Source: DAOTVS01 sp034436375 (lineage in GTDB: Bacteria; Chloroflexota; Anaerolineae; SpSt-313). Taken from it: 36,397 bases of DNA. Below, piece by piece: positions 29,270 through 36,397 of the stretch. The first letter of the stretch is position 1. Every line of letters begins with the position of its first letter. The translations under genes were made by a program, and so were the position numbers. Below the pieces are notes generated by a model that was not told the DNA's origin, ran no database searches, and saw nothing but the letters and a program-made list of their open reading frames with translations. Location of the stretch: positions 1 through 36,397 of the forward strand of contig DAOTVS010000229.1 in the NCBI GenBank assembly GCA_034436375.1, given 5' to 3'.

Positions 29270-30205
29270 ATGCCCGCCATTACCTCTGATTTGATCCATA
29301 GGGCCCGTGGCTGCCTTTTGGGTGCAGCCGTGGGCGATGCTTTCGCCATGCCGTTGGAGGGGGCGCCTCGTCCATACGGCGGCGCACAATGCCGCGAGAT
29401 GCGCGCCGGGCGGCTGGAGGCAGGGCGTTTTACGGCGGCTACAGAGCAGATGTTGACCACTGCCCTCCATCTGCTCGATGCCCAGTGGCCGTTGGCAGAA
29501 AAGACTGAAGCGAGAGGGCGCAAGGAAGCTTCCCCCCCAGCAGGCGCCGGGAAGCTCACCCTCCTGGCCCGGTTGGGCCGCAAGCCCTCGGATGCTTTGC
29601 CTGTAGAGGCGACGGCGCCCGACCCGGCCGTGCTCACGCGCTGCCTGCCTTTGGCGCTGGCCTATATCGGTGACCGCGATGCCTGTATAGAGCAGGCGCG
29701 GCAGCGCACCGCTCTCACCCACTCTCACCCCGATTGCCTGTCGGGCAGCGCTTTTGCGGCTGTCCTTCTGTGGCAGCTCTTGCGCGGCGTCGCTCCCAAC
29801 CGTGCTGTGCCGCAATCTCTGCGTTGGTGCGGCGAGATCTCGGATGCGCTGGCAGAGACGATCCAGAACGCTCCCGGATGCCCGCGCGAGCGCCTCACCA
29901 ACGGTTCTACTGTAGCCGCGGTCCTGGAAAGCGTCGTTTGGGGCCTCAGCGTCACTGCCTCCTATCAAGAAGCGGTGACGCGAGTGGCCAACCTGGGCGG
30001 CCCCTTCGCCTCGACTGCGGGCGCGCTCATCGGCGCCTTTGCTGGCGCTGCATATCGCTTTAGCGGCGTTCCTGCCGATTGGCGGGCCCAGTTGCATGGC
30101 GTCTGGCCCTTGCGCGGGGGCCGCACCTGGCGCGATGCGGACCTCGCTGAGCTGGGTGAGCGGCTGGTGCAACATCCCATCGACCAGGCCCTGGCCCGAG
30201 CATAG
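29270..30205 (+). CDS. ADP-ribosylglycohydrolase-like protein, probably inactive
   Basis: A 311-residue all-helical protein of the ADP-ribosylglycohydrolase (ARH/DraG) fold. The entry motif is intact (RARGCLLGAAVGDAFAMPLEG, 11-31), and the order of helices is normal. The metal site is not: the family motif TDDT reads TAAT at 55-58, and the C-terminal GxDxDT motif reads GGPFAST (about 243-249), removing the aspartates that hold two Mg ions. True hydrolysis of ADP-ribose bonds is therefore unlikely; ligand binding may remain. The interior (residues 75-115) is a low-complexity Ala/Pro/Arg stretch in place of the usual loop. AAGGAG precedes the ATG. It lies 72 nt behind GH31 and may be in the same transcript. 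Confidence 0.75.
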   Translation: MPAITSDLIHRARGCLLGAAVGDAFAMPLEGAPRPYGGAQCREMRAGRLEAGRFTAATEQMLTTALHLLDAQWPLAEKTEARGRKEASPPAGAGKLTLLARLGRKPSDALPVEATAPDPAVLTRCLPLALAYIGDRDACIEQARQRTALTHSHPDCLSGSAFAAVLLWQLLRGVAPNRAVPQSLRWCGEISDALAETIQNAPGCPRERLTNGSTVAAVLESVVWGLSVTASYQEAVTRVANLGGPFASTAGALIGAFAGAAYRFSGVPADWRAQLHGVWPLRGGRTWRDADLAELGERLVQHPIDQALARA

Positions 30206-30230
30206 CGCCAGCGCCCTTCCGGGGCAATTG

Positions 30231-30301
30231 CCGGCTGCATGCGGAGTATGGGTACCCGGAAGCCGAAGGGTGTTGTCGTGCGTTGTGCCCAATCGGGCAT
30301 G
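30231..30301 (+). repeat. dispersed repeat, copy A
   Basis: About 71 bp, starting CCGGCTGCAT and ending CGGGCATG; roughly 85% identical by eye to 35723-35795, with most differences being transitions. It lies 25 bp after the ADP-ribosylglycohydrolase-like stop. The rest of 30206-30371 shows no gene. Confidence 0.75.
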
Positions 30302-30371
30302 GAGTGTGGTGGATCGGGCGCTGGAACCCATCCAGAAGAGCAAAGATCGCGTAGACGAGCTTCTATCGTCA

Positions 30372-30425
30372 AGGGCAGGGTCCTGGCGGGCTGGTCAAAT
30401 GGCCAGTCTGCCGGGACCCTGCCCT
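30372..30425 (+). terminator. 23-bp stem-loop, RNA-strand specific
   Basis: AGGGCAGGGTCC (30372-30383) pairs with GGACCCTGCCCT (30414-30425), and a further 11 positions inside pair with three G-U wobbles around an 8-nt loop. No strong T-tract follows. Confidence 0.6.
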
Positions 30426-30430
30426 GATTT

Positions 30431-30444
30431 CAGGTATTTACCTG
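30431..30444. promoter_or_regulatory. palindromic operator candidate CAGGTATTTACCTG
   Basis: A perfect 6+2+6 dyad whose right half overlaps the -35 hexamer of the next promoter, the classic position for a repressor. Confidence 0.5.
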
Positions 30445-30470
30445 ACATTTTTCATATAATGTGGTAATAT
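30442..30470 (+). promoter_or_regulatory. promoter of the DUF948/YtxH operon
   Basis: CTGACA (30442-30447), 17-bp spacer, TAATAT (30465-30470). An alternative TATAAT lies within the spacer at 30455-30460 without a good -35. Confidence 0.55.
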
Positions 30471-30504
30471 AGAGTGTGTACTGATTGGCCATCGAGGAGG
30501 TGTC

Positions 30505-30804
30505 ATGGTACTCGCTGATGTGAGAGACGTGGCCATTATCCTGCTGGCCGCCATATCGATTGCGATTGGGATCCTTCTGGCTATCCTGCTCGTGCAGATA
30601 CAGAGCTTGATCCGGTTGCTCCAGGAGGAGGTCAAGCCGATTCTGACTTCGCTGCAGGAGACTGCGGGCACTGTGCGGGGTACTACCGGTGTTGTGAGCG
30701 AGTATGTCGTCACACCGGTAGCGCGGCTGGCTTCGGTGATGGCCGGTGTACGCCGCGGGTTGGACGTTCTCCGTGGACGTGCCCCGGAAGAGCCTGAGTT
30801 CTGA
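30505..30804 (+). CDS. DUF948-like membrane-anchored protein
   Basis: A 99-residue protein with one long N-terminal hydrophobic helix (about 8-32) running into an amphipathic helix (IQSLIRLLQEEVKPILTSLQETAGTVRGTTGVVSEY). The conserved phrase of spaced TxxxVxxTxxxVSxxVxxP is typical of DUF948 proteins, which in Firmicutes (YtxG) accompany YtxH as general-stress genes. GGAGGTGTC precedes the ATG. YtxH-like gene follows 43 nt later, supporting the pairing. Molecular function is unknown. Confidence 0.75.
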   Translation: MVLADVRDVAIILLAAISIAIGILLAILLVQIQSLIRLLQEEVKPILTSLQETAGTVRGTTGVVSEYVVTPVARLASVMAGVRRGLDVLRGRAPEEPEF

Positions 30805-30847
30805 CATTCGCTGATCAGGTCCTAACCATATTGAAGGAGGTATCGAC

Positions 30848-31168
30848 ATGGCGAGGAATCAGGGTGGCTCGGATTTTCTGACGGGCCTGTTTGTAGGCAG
30901 CCTGGCGGGTGTGGTCATTGGCCTCTTGCTGGCGCCCCAATCGGGCGAGCAGACGCGCGCTCAGCTCGTGGAGCGGGGGATTGAGCTCCGCGACGAGTTT
31001 GAGAAGCGGGCCGGCGATCTGCAGGACAGGGTGCCTGCCATGATCGATGAGCAGCGGGACCGGGTAGAAGAAGCGATCGAGAAGGGTAAGGAAGCCGCCG
31101 CCAAGAAGCGGGAAGAGATCCTGGCCCAGATCGAAGCGCAGAAAAAGGCCGGGACCAGCCAGGCCTGA
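30848..31168 (+). CDS. YtxH-like stress protein
   Basis: A 106-residue protein with the YtxH signature: a Gly-rich transmembrane helix (FLTGLFVGSLAGVVIGLLLAPQSGEQTR, about 10-37) followed by a long charged, amphipathic helix with many Glu, Lys and Arg residues that probably forms a coiled coil along the membrane. YtxH members are induced by general stress in Bacillus, with no known reaction. AAGGAGG precedes the ATG. It is second in the operon with the DUF948-like gene and is followed by a hairpin terminator. Confidence 0.85.
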   Translation: MARNQGGSDFLTGLFVGSLAGVVIGLLLAPQSGEQTRAQLVERGIELRDEFEKRAGDLQDRVPAMIDEQRDRVEEAIEKGKEAAAKKREEILAQIEAQKKAGTSQA

Positions 31169-31196
31169 GGCGCCTTTTCCCAGACGGATCGTGGCA

Positions 31197-31233
31197 CCGA
31201 GGAATCACCTGCCCACGATGGGTGATTCCTCGG
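31197..31233 (+). terminator. hairpin after the YtxH-like gene
   Basis: CCGAGGAATCACC (31197-31209) pairs exactly with GGTGATTCCTCGG (31221-31233) around an 11-nt loop, followed by CAGCTTT. Confidence 0.65.
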
Positions 31234-31343
31234 CAGCTTTACTCTGGGCGGGTACTGCCGCCTCGACTCCTGCAGGCAGGCCCTGGATGCAAGAGGCAGG
31301 GTGGCGATGCCTGGCTCAGGTCTAGCGTAGGAGATAATTGGGG

Positions 31344-33062
31344 ATGTCGTGTACGCGGAGGCTGCCGCGGCCCTTGATCACCCTGGCGGTCCTCCTGGTC
31401 ATTGCGGCGACGGCCGTTCTGGCGGCCTGGCGCCCCATTATAGCCCCGGCCATGTACGCCTGTACTGGGGAGCAGGATACTCTGGAGCAGATCAAAGGCA
31501 CTGCCGCCTATCTCTATCTGAAGCTGGCCGAACCCGTCCCCGACCTGGCCCCCTATGTCCCGATTCAGAACATCCCGAACAATCTCTTTGGCGTCAACAC
31601 CTTTCTCGAGCAGGAGCCCGACCCGACCAAGGTTGCCCGCTCGCTGGATCTCATTCGCGATATGGGGTTTGGCTTTGTGCGCCAAGAGTTCCCCTGGGAG
31701 GATATCGAGATCTCGGGCAAGGGGGATTTTTGGGACCACAAGTGGAACGTATCGGCCTGGGCCAAGTACGACCGCATCGTCGATATGGCCAATGAGCGCG
31801 GCCTGCAACTGATTGTGCGCCTGGATCATCCCCCAGCCTGGACGCGCGCTGTGGGCAATGCCAAGGGCTCCTTTGCTCCCCCCGACAACCTCTCCGATTT
31901 TGGCGACTATGTGGCAGCCGTCGTGAGTCGCTACAAGGGCCGGGTACGCTATTATCAGATCTGGAACGAGCCCAACATCTACCCCGAGTGGGGCGAGCAA
32001 CCGGTGAATGCTGCAGCGTACACGCGCCTGCTGCAGGTGGCTTATACACGCGCCAAGGAGGCGGACCCCGACTGTGTCATCATCTCGGCCGGCCTGGCGC
32101 CTACCCTGGAAAAGGGCCCTAAGAACCTGGATGACCTGACCTACCTGCAACAGATGTACGCAGCAGGGGCCAAAGGCTATTTCGACGTCCTGGCGGTGAT
32201 GGACTATGGCCTGTGGACTGGCCCAACCGACCGCCGTGTGAGCCCGGATCGCACCAACTTCTCCCGCCCCGAGCTGATCCGCGCCATCATGGTGCAGCAT
32301 GGCGACGCAAATAAGCCCATCTGGGCCATGGAGATTGGCTGGGACGCCGTGCCGCCCGATTTCCAGGGGCCTACCCCCTATGGCCGCACGACGCGCGATA
32401 TGCAGGCGCAGCTGGCTGTGGAGGCCTATCAGCGGGCGCAGCGTGACTGGCCCTGGATGGGTATGATGAGTTATTGGTTCCTTCGCCGGCCTACCGATAC
32501 GGAAAAGGACCAGCCTTTCTATTACTTTGCCCTCATGGAGCCCGATTTTACGCCCTGGCCCGCCTATGATGCCCTGCGCGCCTATGCCACGCAGCCGGCT
32601 GTGCTCTACCCTGGCTATAAGTCGCCTGACCGCACAGCCTTGCACTATAGTGGCCCCTGGCAGAACCAGGCCGACTCGGCAGCACCTTTTGGCCAGGTAA
32701 AGCGGGGCAGCAGCGGTGCCACGGTGGGCTTTACCCTTTGGGGCAGCGAGCTGGACCTGGTGGTGCGCGGCCCCGCTCAACCATCGGACCTGCAAGTCAC
32801 CATCGATGGCCGCCGGGCGCGCGTGTCGCCCGTGCGTGACGCCACTGTCGGCGAGACCCGGTTCGCGCTCCTCCGTTCCCTGAGCCCCGCCCAGCACACT
32901 GTCGAGATCACGGTGACTGGCCCGAGCGGCGGCCTGCCCCTCGCCGGCTTGATCGTGCGCTCTACCGACCGGCGGTTTGAGTGCGCGCTGGGCGGGCTGG
33001 GTGTGGCAATAGTGGCCGTGCTCGGCGTGGTGTTGATGCGCCGGAGTAAGCGCCGTGCCTGA
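31344..33062 (+). CDS. membrane-anchored clan GH-A glycosidase-like protein
   Basis: A 572-residue protein with a hydrophobic N-terminal helix (about 10-28) and a second hydrophobic C-terminal helix with an RRSKRRA cytoplasmic tail, so the catalytic part is outside the membrane. The barrel shows YYQIWNEPNIYPEW with candidate acid/base Glu209 and WAMEIGWD with candidate nucleophile Glu330, the GH-A clan pattern seen in GH5, GH39 and relatives. A C-terminal beta-sandwich region (about 430-545) resembles a carbohydrate-binding module. The exact GH family and substrate are not clear. ATG at 31344 is chosen because AGGAG lies 10 nt upstream; TTG at 31338 is too close. It overlaps the next gene by 8 nt. 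Confidence 0.75.
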   Translation: MSCTRRLPRPLITLAVLLVIAATAVLAAWRPIIAPAMYACTGEQDTLEQIKGTAAYLYLKLAEPVPDLAPYVPIQNIPNNLFGVNTFLEQEPDPTKVARSLDLIRDMGFGFVRQEFPWEDIEISGKGDFWDHKWNVSAWAKYDRIVDMANERGLQLIVRLDHPPAWTRAVGNAKGSFAPPDNLSDFGDYVAAVVSRYKGRVRYYQIWNEPNIYPEWGEQPVNAAAYTRLLQVAYTRAKEADPDCVIISAGLAPTLEKGPKNLDDLTYLQQMYAAGAKGYFDVLAVMDYGLWTGPTDRRVSPDRTNFSRPELIRAIMVQHGDANKPIWAMEIGWDAVPPDFQGPTPYGRTTRDMQAQLAVEAYQRAQRDWPWMGMMSYWFLRRPTDTEKDQPFYYFALMEPDFTPWPAYDALRAYATQPAVLYPGYKSPDRTALHYSGPWQNQADSAAPFGQVKRGSSGATVGFTLWGSELDLVVRGPAQPSDLQVTIDGRRARVSPVRDATVGETRFALLRSLSPAQHTVEITVTGPSGGLPLAGLIVRSTDRRFECALGGLGVAIVAVLGVVLMRRSKRRA

Positions 33063-35481
33063 GAGAACCCATGACCTTGACCGCGAGCGGCTGATTCGGG
33101 TGGCCCTGGCGGCTATTCTGGTGTTGGGCGCGGGGCTGCGCTTCTATCTCCTGGCGGGGCAGAGCCTGTGGAACGATGAGGGCACGAGCGTCGCCCTGGT
33201 CCAGCGCAGTCTGGGAGAGATCACGCGCGCAGCGGCTGCCGATATCCATCCGCCTCTCTACTATTACCTGTTGCACTACTGGGTGCGGCTGTTCGGCATC
33301 AGTGAGGCGGGCGCGCGCTCCCTTTCGGCCCTGCTGGGCGTGGCGCTCCTGGCCCTGGCTTATCTTTGGGGCCGGCGCCTGTTTGGCGCCCGCACCGGGC
33401 TTCTGGCGGCGCTGCTTCTGGCTGTCTCCTCCTATCAGATCTACTATGCCCAGGAAGCGCGCATGTACATGCTGCTCACCGTCTTGGGCGCGGCTTCGAG
33501 CCTGTTCTTCTACCTGACCTGGCTGGAGCCCCGGGAGGGCCGCCGGCCCTGGATCATGGCCGGCTGGGTACTGGCCACAGCGGGCGCCATCTATTCCCAG
33601 TACACTGGCGTGGCCATACTGGCTGCCCAGAACCTGGCCTGGGCACTCCATTTTCTTCTCGCCCTGGGCAGGACCTCGGCACAAGGCAATGCCAGGGCCA
33701 AGCCATCGGCAGGAGTGCGCTCATGGCCCTGGCGGGAGCTCGCAACCTGGGTGGGCGCCCAGGCGGTGGTAGCCATCCTGTACCTTCCCTGGCTGCGCCT
33801 GGTCTGGAATCAGCTCCACAGCTGGCCGGGCACGAGCCAGCCCTTCGGCCTGATGGACCTGTTGCGTCAGGCGCTGCCGCTCTTTGTGGTGGGGCCTTTT
33901 GTGACGGCGCGGTCGCTGTGGCCCCTGGCGGCGCTTGGGCTGGCCTTGGCGGCCCTGGGCCTGCTTTGGCCCGAGCGGGGTGATGAGCGGGCGCCCTGGG
34001 GGCGACTGCTGGCCCTGTTGCACTGGCTGATGCCGCTGGCGCTGATCTATTACCTTTCTCGCACGCGACCCGTTTACCACCCCAAGTTCTTGCTCCTGGC
34101 GACCCCGGGGTTTGCGCTGTTGGCGGCGAGGGGGGTCGCGGCGCTGGGTGGGGATGGATTTCAGATCCGCCCCTACGGATGGAGGATCTTGCGCTGGGGC
34201 CTGAGCGGCTGCGCGATCCTGGCCCTGCTGGCCGCGAGCGTGCCGGGGCTGGAGCACTATTACTATGATCCCCACTATGCCCGCGATGATTATCGGGGCA
34301 TTGCCCAATACATTGCAACCCAGGGGCGGCCTGGCGATGTGGTGTTGATCGATGCACCCAGCCAGGTGGAGACCTTTGCCTACTACTATCACGGCCCTCT
34401 GACCGTCGACCCGCTGCCCCGGCAGCGCCCGCCCGACCGCGAGCAGACGCTGCAGGAGCTAAAGATGGTCACGGGCCAGGCCGGGCGCGTTTTTGCCGTC
34501 TTTTGGGCCACGGACGAGTCGGACCCTGACCGCCTGGTGGAGGGCTGGCTGGATAGCAACGCCTACAAAGCTTTGGATGCCTGGTACGGCAATGTGCGCC
34601 TGGCTGTCTATGCTATGCCCTCCCGCAGCCTGGATGAGAGCATCCAGCATCCTCTGAACGTGACCTTTGGCAACCAAATCCAGCTGGCGGGTTATTCGCT
34701 GGCGCCAGCCGAGGTGGCTGCGGGCGATATCCTGCAGCTCAACCTCTTCTGGCGCGCCGTGGGACCCATCGGCAAGCGCTACAAAGTCTTTACGCACGTC
34801 ATCGATGCCGATGGGCGCCTGGTGGGCCAGCGTGACGCCGAGCCTGGCGGGGGCGTGCGCCTGACCAATACCTGGCAGGTGGGCGAGCAGATCAGCGATC
34901 ACTATGGCCTGCCCATCCAGGCGGGCACGGCGCCGGGCGACTACCTGGTGGAAGTGGGGCTGTATGGCGTTGATGATGGTCAGCGCCTGCCGATCACGGC
35001 CGGGGAAGGCATGGGCGGGGACCGGGTGATCCTGCAAAAGGTGCGCGTCGTCCGCCCGCAGACGCCGCCGCCCCTGGCCGCGCTCGACCTGCAATATCGC
35101 CACACCATCACCCTGGATGCCGATCTGCAGGTCCTGGGCTGTTCCTTTGGCCGCCTGGGCGCCGAGCGTACAGACTCGCCTGTGCTGCACGCGGGCGATG
35201 TGGCTGAGCTTGTCCTCTTCTGGCAGGCGCTGCACCCGCTGCAGGCGGAGGACCAGGCTGTGGTGCAGATCGTCGATAGCGCCGGCCGCGTGCGCCTGCA
35301 GGTTAGCGCCCCGCCCACCGCCGGGCGCTATCCGCTGTCTCTGTGGCAGGCGCAGGAGATCGTGCGCGACCCCTGGCATCTCGCCTTGCCGAAGGACCTG
35401 GCGCCCGGCCGCTATCGCCTGCGTATTGGCCGGCAGGGCGGCGCCACGCTTTCCGACTTGACCACATTTATGGTACAATAG
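33055..35481 (+). CDS. GT-C (PMT/GT39-like) membrane glycosyltransferase
   Basis: An 808-residue polytopic membrane protein of the ArnT/PMT GT-C superfamily. The first extracytoplasmic loop has the acidic pair Asp41-Glu42 in LWNDEGTSVALVQ, expected to hold the metal and catalytic base, followed by DIHPPLYYYLLHYW and QEARMYMLLTVL; about ten hydrophobic helices run to residue 415. The C-terminal third (about 430-808) is extracytoplasmic, with two repeated beta-sandwich domains (LFWRAV..., VLFWQAL...), each resembling the other. It transfers a sugar from a polyprenyl-phosphate donor to an unknown acceptor. GTG start overlaps the glycosidase stop in GTGCCTGA, so the two are translationally coupled. 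Confidence 0.85.
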   Translation: MPERTHDLDRERLIRVALAAILVLGAGLRFYLLAGQSLWNDEGTSVALVQRSLGEITRAAAADIHPPLYYYLLHYWVRLFGISEAGARSLSALLGVALLALAYLWGRRLFGARTGLLAALLLAVSSYQIYYAQEARMYMLLTVLGAASSLFFYLTWLEPREGRRPWIMAGWVLATAGAIYSQYTGVAILAAQNLAWALHFLLALGRTSAQGNARAKPSAGVRSWPWRELATWVGAQAVVAILYLPWLRLVWNQLHSWPGTSQPFGLMDLLRQALPLFVVGPFVTARSLWPLAALGLALAALGLLWPERGDERAPWGRLLALLHWLMPLALIYYLSRTRPVYHPKFLLLATPGFALLAARGVAALGGDGFQIRPYGWRILRWGLSGCAILALLAASVPGLEHYYYDPHYARDDYRGIAQYIATQGRPGDVVLIDAPSQVETFAYYYHGPLTVDPLPRQRPPDREQTLQELKMVTGQAGRVFAVFWATDESDPDRLVEGWLDSNAYKALDAWYGNVRLAVYAMPSRSLDESIQHPLNVTFGNQIQLAGYSLAPAEVAAGDILQLNLFWRAVGPIGKRYKVFTHVIDADGRLVGQRDAEPGGGVRLTNTWQVGEQISDHYGLPIQAGTAPGDYLVEVGLYGVDDGQRLPITAGEGMGGDRVILQKVRVVRPQTPPPLAALDLQYRHTITLDADLQVLGCSFGRLGAERTDSPVLHAGDVAELVLFWQALHPLQAEDQAVVQIVDSAGRVRLQVSAPPTAGRYPLSLWQAQEIVRDPWHLALPKDLAPGRYRLRIGRQGGATLSDLTTFMVQ

Positions 35482-35849
35482 AGATAGAAGGTCAACCGGC
35501 CCGGACCGCCGTTTCCTCATCGTCGCTCCCCGTTTTCCCTTTGCGGCTACTTCTTCTCCCCATCCCTGCCCCAACCCCGGCGGACGGGTTCCAGACTGGC
35601 CATGCTGCGCTGATCTGGAAATAGCCTTTACTGGCCTGTCGGGTGAACGCCGGCTGGCCCGCTCCGCCCAAGCCCGGCCTTGATCCGGAAGGTGTGGTGG
35701 GTCACCCTATAGAAGGCCTGTTCCGGCCGCACGCGGAGCATGGGTGCCCGGAAGCCGAAAGGCGTTTTCATGGTGCGTTGTGCCTCCCGGGCATGAGCGA
35801 TGGATCTGTGAATGGTACCGTGTTTTGCTCTACAGGCAGGGGATTAGTC
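35482..35849 (+). other. gene-free stretch before the PHP gene
   Basis: About 370 bp without a supported gene. It contains repeat copy B (35723-35795) and a pyrimidine-rich stretch near 35510-35570. I found no good promoter; TACAAT at 35474-35479 has no convincing -35. Confidence 0.6.
35723..35795 (+). repeat. dispersed repeat, copy B
   Basis: About 73 bp, CCGGCCGCAC to CCGGGCATG, matching 30231-30301. In this copy TGCCCGG near the centre can pair with CCGGGCA at the end, forming a 7-bp stem. Confidence 0.75.
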
Positions 35850-36397
35850 ATGGGTAAGGCTGATATCCATATCCACACCACGGCCTCTGATGGTCTGCTC
35901 GATCCGCGCGATGTGGTGGAATATGTCGCGACTGAGACAGATCTCAATGTGATTGCCATCACCGACCACGATACATTGGCTGGGGCGCACAAGGCCTGGC
36001 AGTGGCTGCAGGCCCATCCCCAGTTCCCGCTGCAGCTGCTGTGGGGTGTGGAGATGACGGGCGCCTGGTTCAAACATCTGCTCTTCTACTGGCCCGACCG
36101 GCCGCCGGCCCGGCTGCCGCGCCGCCTGACCGCGCCGGCGCGTCTGATGCGCGAGCTGCGAGAGACGGGCGCTCTCTGTGTGGCAGCCCACCCGGCCAAT
36201 CCGTTCTCCATGGCCGGGCCTGACCTGCGCTCACTGGTGATGCAGGGGCTATCGCCAGATGGCCTGGAAGCCTGCAACCCCGCAGCAGGTCGGCGGCCTG
36301 AAAAGCGCCTGCGCAAGCTGGCGCACGAGCTTGGGCTGGCTGTCACGGGCGGCTCCGACACCCATGGCGTGCTGGCCACCATCGGCGCCGCCTATAC
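35850..36397 (+). CDS. PHP-domain phosphoesterase, 3'-truncated by window end
   Basis: The reading frame from ATG 35850 (AGGGG about 9 nt upstream) is open for 182 codons to the window edge. It carries the PHP metal-binding motifs in order: ADIHIHTTASDG (5-16), IAITDHDTLAG (36-46), GVEMT (67-71), CVAAHPANP and TGGSDTHG near the visible end. PHP proteins hydrolyse phosphomonoesters or nucleotides using three metals; examples are histidinol phosphatase and 3',5'-nucleotide phosphatases. The segment between GVEMT and AAHP is short and Arg/Pro-rich compared with YciV-type enzymes, so the substrate is not predictable. Confidence 0.88.
   Translation, partial: MGKADIHIHTTASDGLLDPRDVVEYVATETDLNVIAITDHDTLAGAHKAWQWLQAHPQFPLQLLWGVEMTGAWFKHLLFYWPDRPPARLPRRLTAPARLMRELRETGALCVAAHPANPFSMAGPDLRSLVMQGLSPDGLEACNPAAGRRPEKRLRKLAHELGLAVTGGSDTHGVLATIGAAY

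Noticed and set aside
28208..30343. 711-codon minus-strand ORF
   Set aside because: Covers GH31 and the ADP-ribosylglycohydrolase-like gene in antisense; no motif.
31239..32897. 552-codon minus-strand ORF
   Set aside because: Antisense to the GH-A glycosidase with its clear WNEPN and MEIGWD motifs.

Overview
The window is 36.4 kb of GC-rich bacterial chromosome, densely coded on both strands. Gene content suggests a Chloroflexota-like bacterium (Anaerolineae or Caldilineae type): a ParB-like/DUF624 pair, NFACT/RqcH, short PHP proteins, GH1/GH31 enzymes, and C-terminally anchored glycosidase and GT-C proteins. This placement is inference, as no rRNA is present. Many transcription units start with near-consensus sigma-70-type promoters (TTGACA, 16-17 bp, TATAAT). 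I see no transposase, integrase, phage gene or CRISPR array. Base composition looks even, so this reads as core chromosome rather than a mobile island.

Layout. 1-74: start of a response regulator (minus strand). 198-1952: a eukaryotic-type DNA topoisomerase IB with all five catalytic residues, divergent from fdhD (2142-2993), which converges on an Eis-like acetyltransferase (to 4229). 4403-5968: ParB-like protein plus DUF624 membrane protein. 6049-8278 (minus): DksA/TraR zinc finger, IF-1 and a four-domain S1 protein with a long leader. 8672-9406: TauE exporter. 9520-9809: promoter, candidate small RNA, tRNA-Asn and a 34-bp perfect hairpin. 9815-13400: small membrane protein, ResB-like protein, galK and a DUF2007 protein. 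13450-15339 (minus): secG plus a peptide-binding protein. 15495-18619: RqcH, an acidic zinc-ribbon protein and a cupin, separated by structured intergenic stretches. 18649-19221: ComEA.

19395-24753 (minus) is a surface-glycan-like gene set: hexapeptide acyltransferase, GT2, radical SAM protein, GT4 and acyl carrier protein. It is preceded by a promoter-to-terminator RNA (about 25031-24853) that may be a riboswitch-like leader or an independent small RNA. Opposite it, 25284-29197 holds GH1 and GH31 glucosidases, then an ADP-ribosylglycohydrolase-like protein that has lost its metal-binding aspartates. 30505-31168: a DUF948/YtxH envelope-stress pair. 31344-35481: an anchored GH-A glycosidase overlapping a GT-C glycosyltransferase. 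35850 to the end: a PHP phosphoesterase, cut by the window edge.

The least explained features are in the non-coding DNA: (i) hairpin elements built from degenerate heptamers (NGTRAYN) that supply the stop codons of neighbouring genes; (ii) very long perfect inverted repeats at gene ends, several with 13-nt loops; (iii) a roughly 70-bp dispersed repeat found two or three times around the carbohydrate genes; and (iv) several promoter/terminator-bounded RNAs without reading frames.
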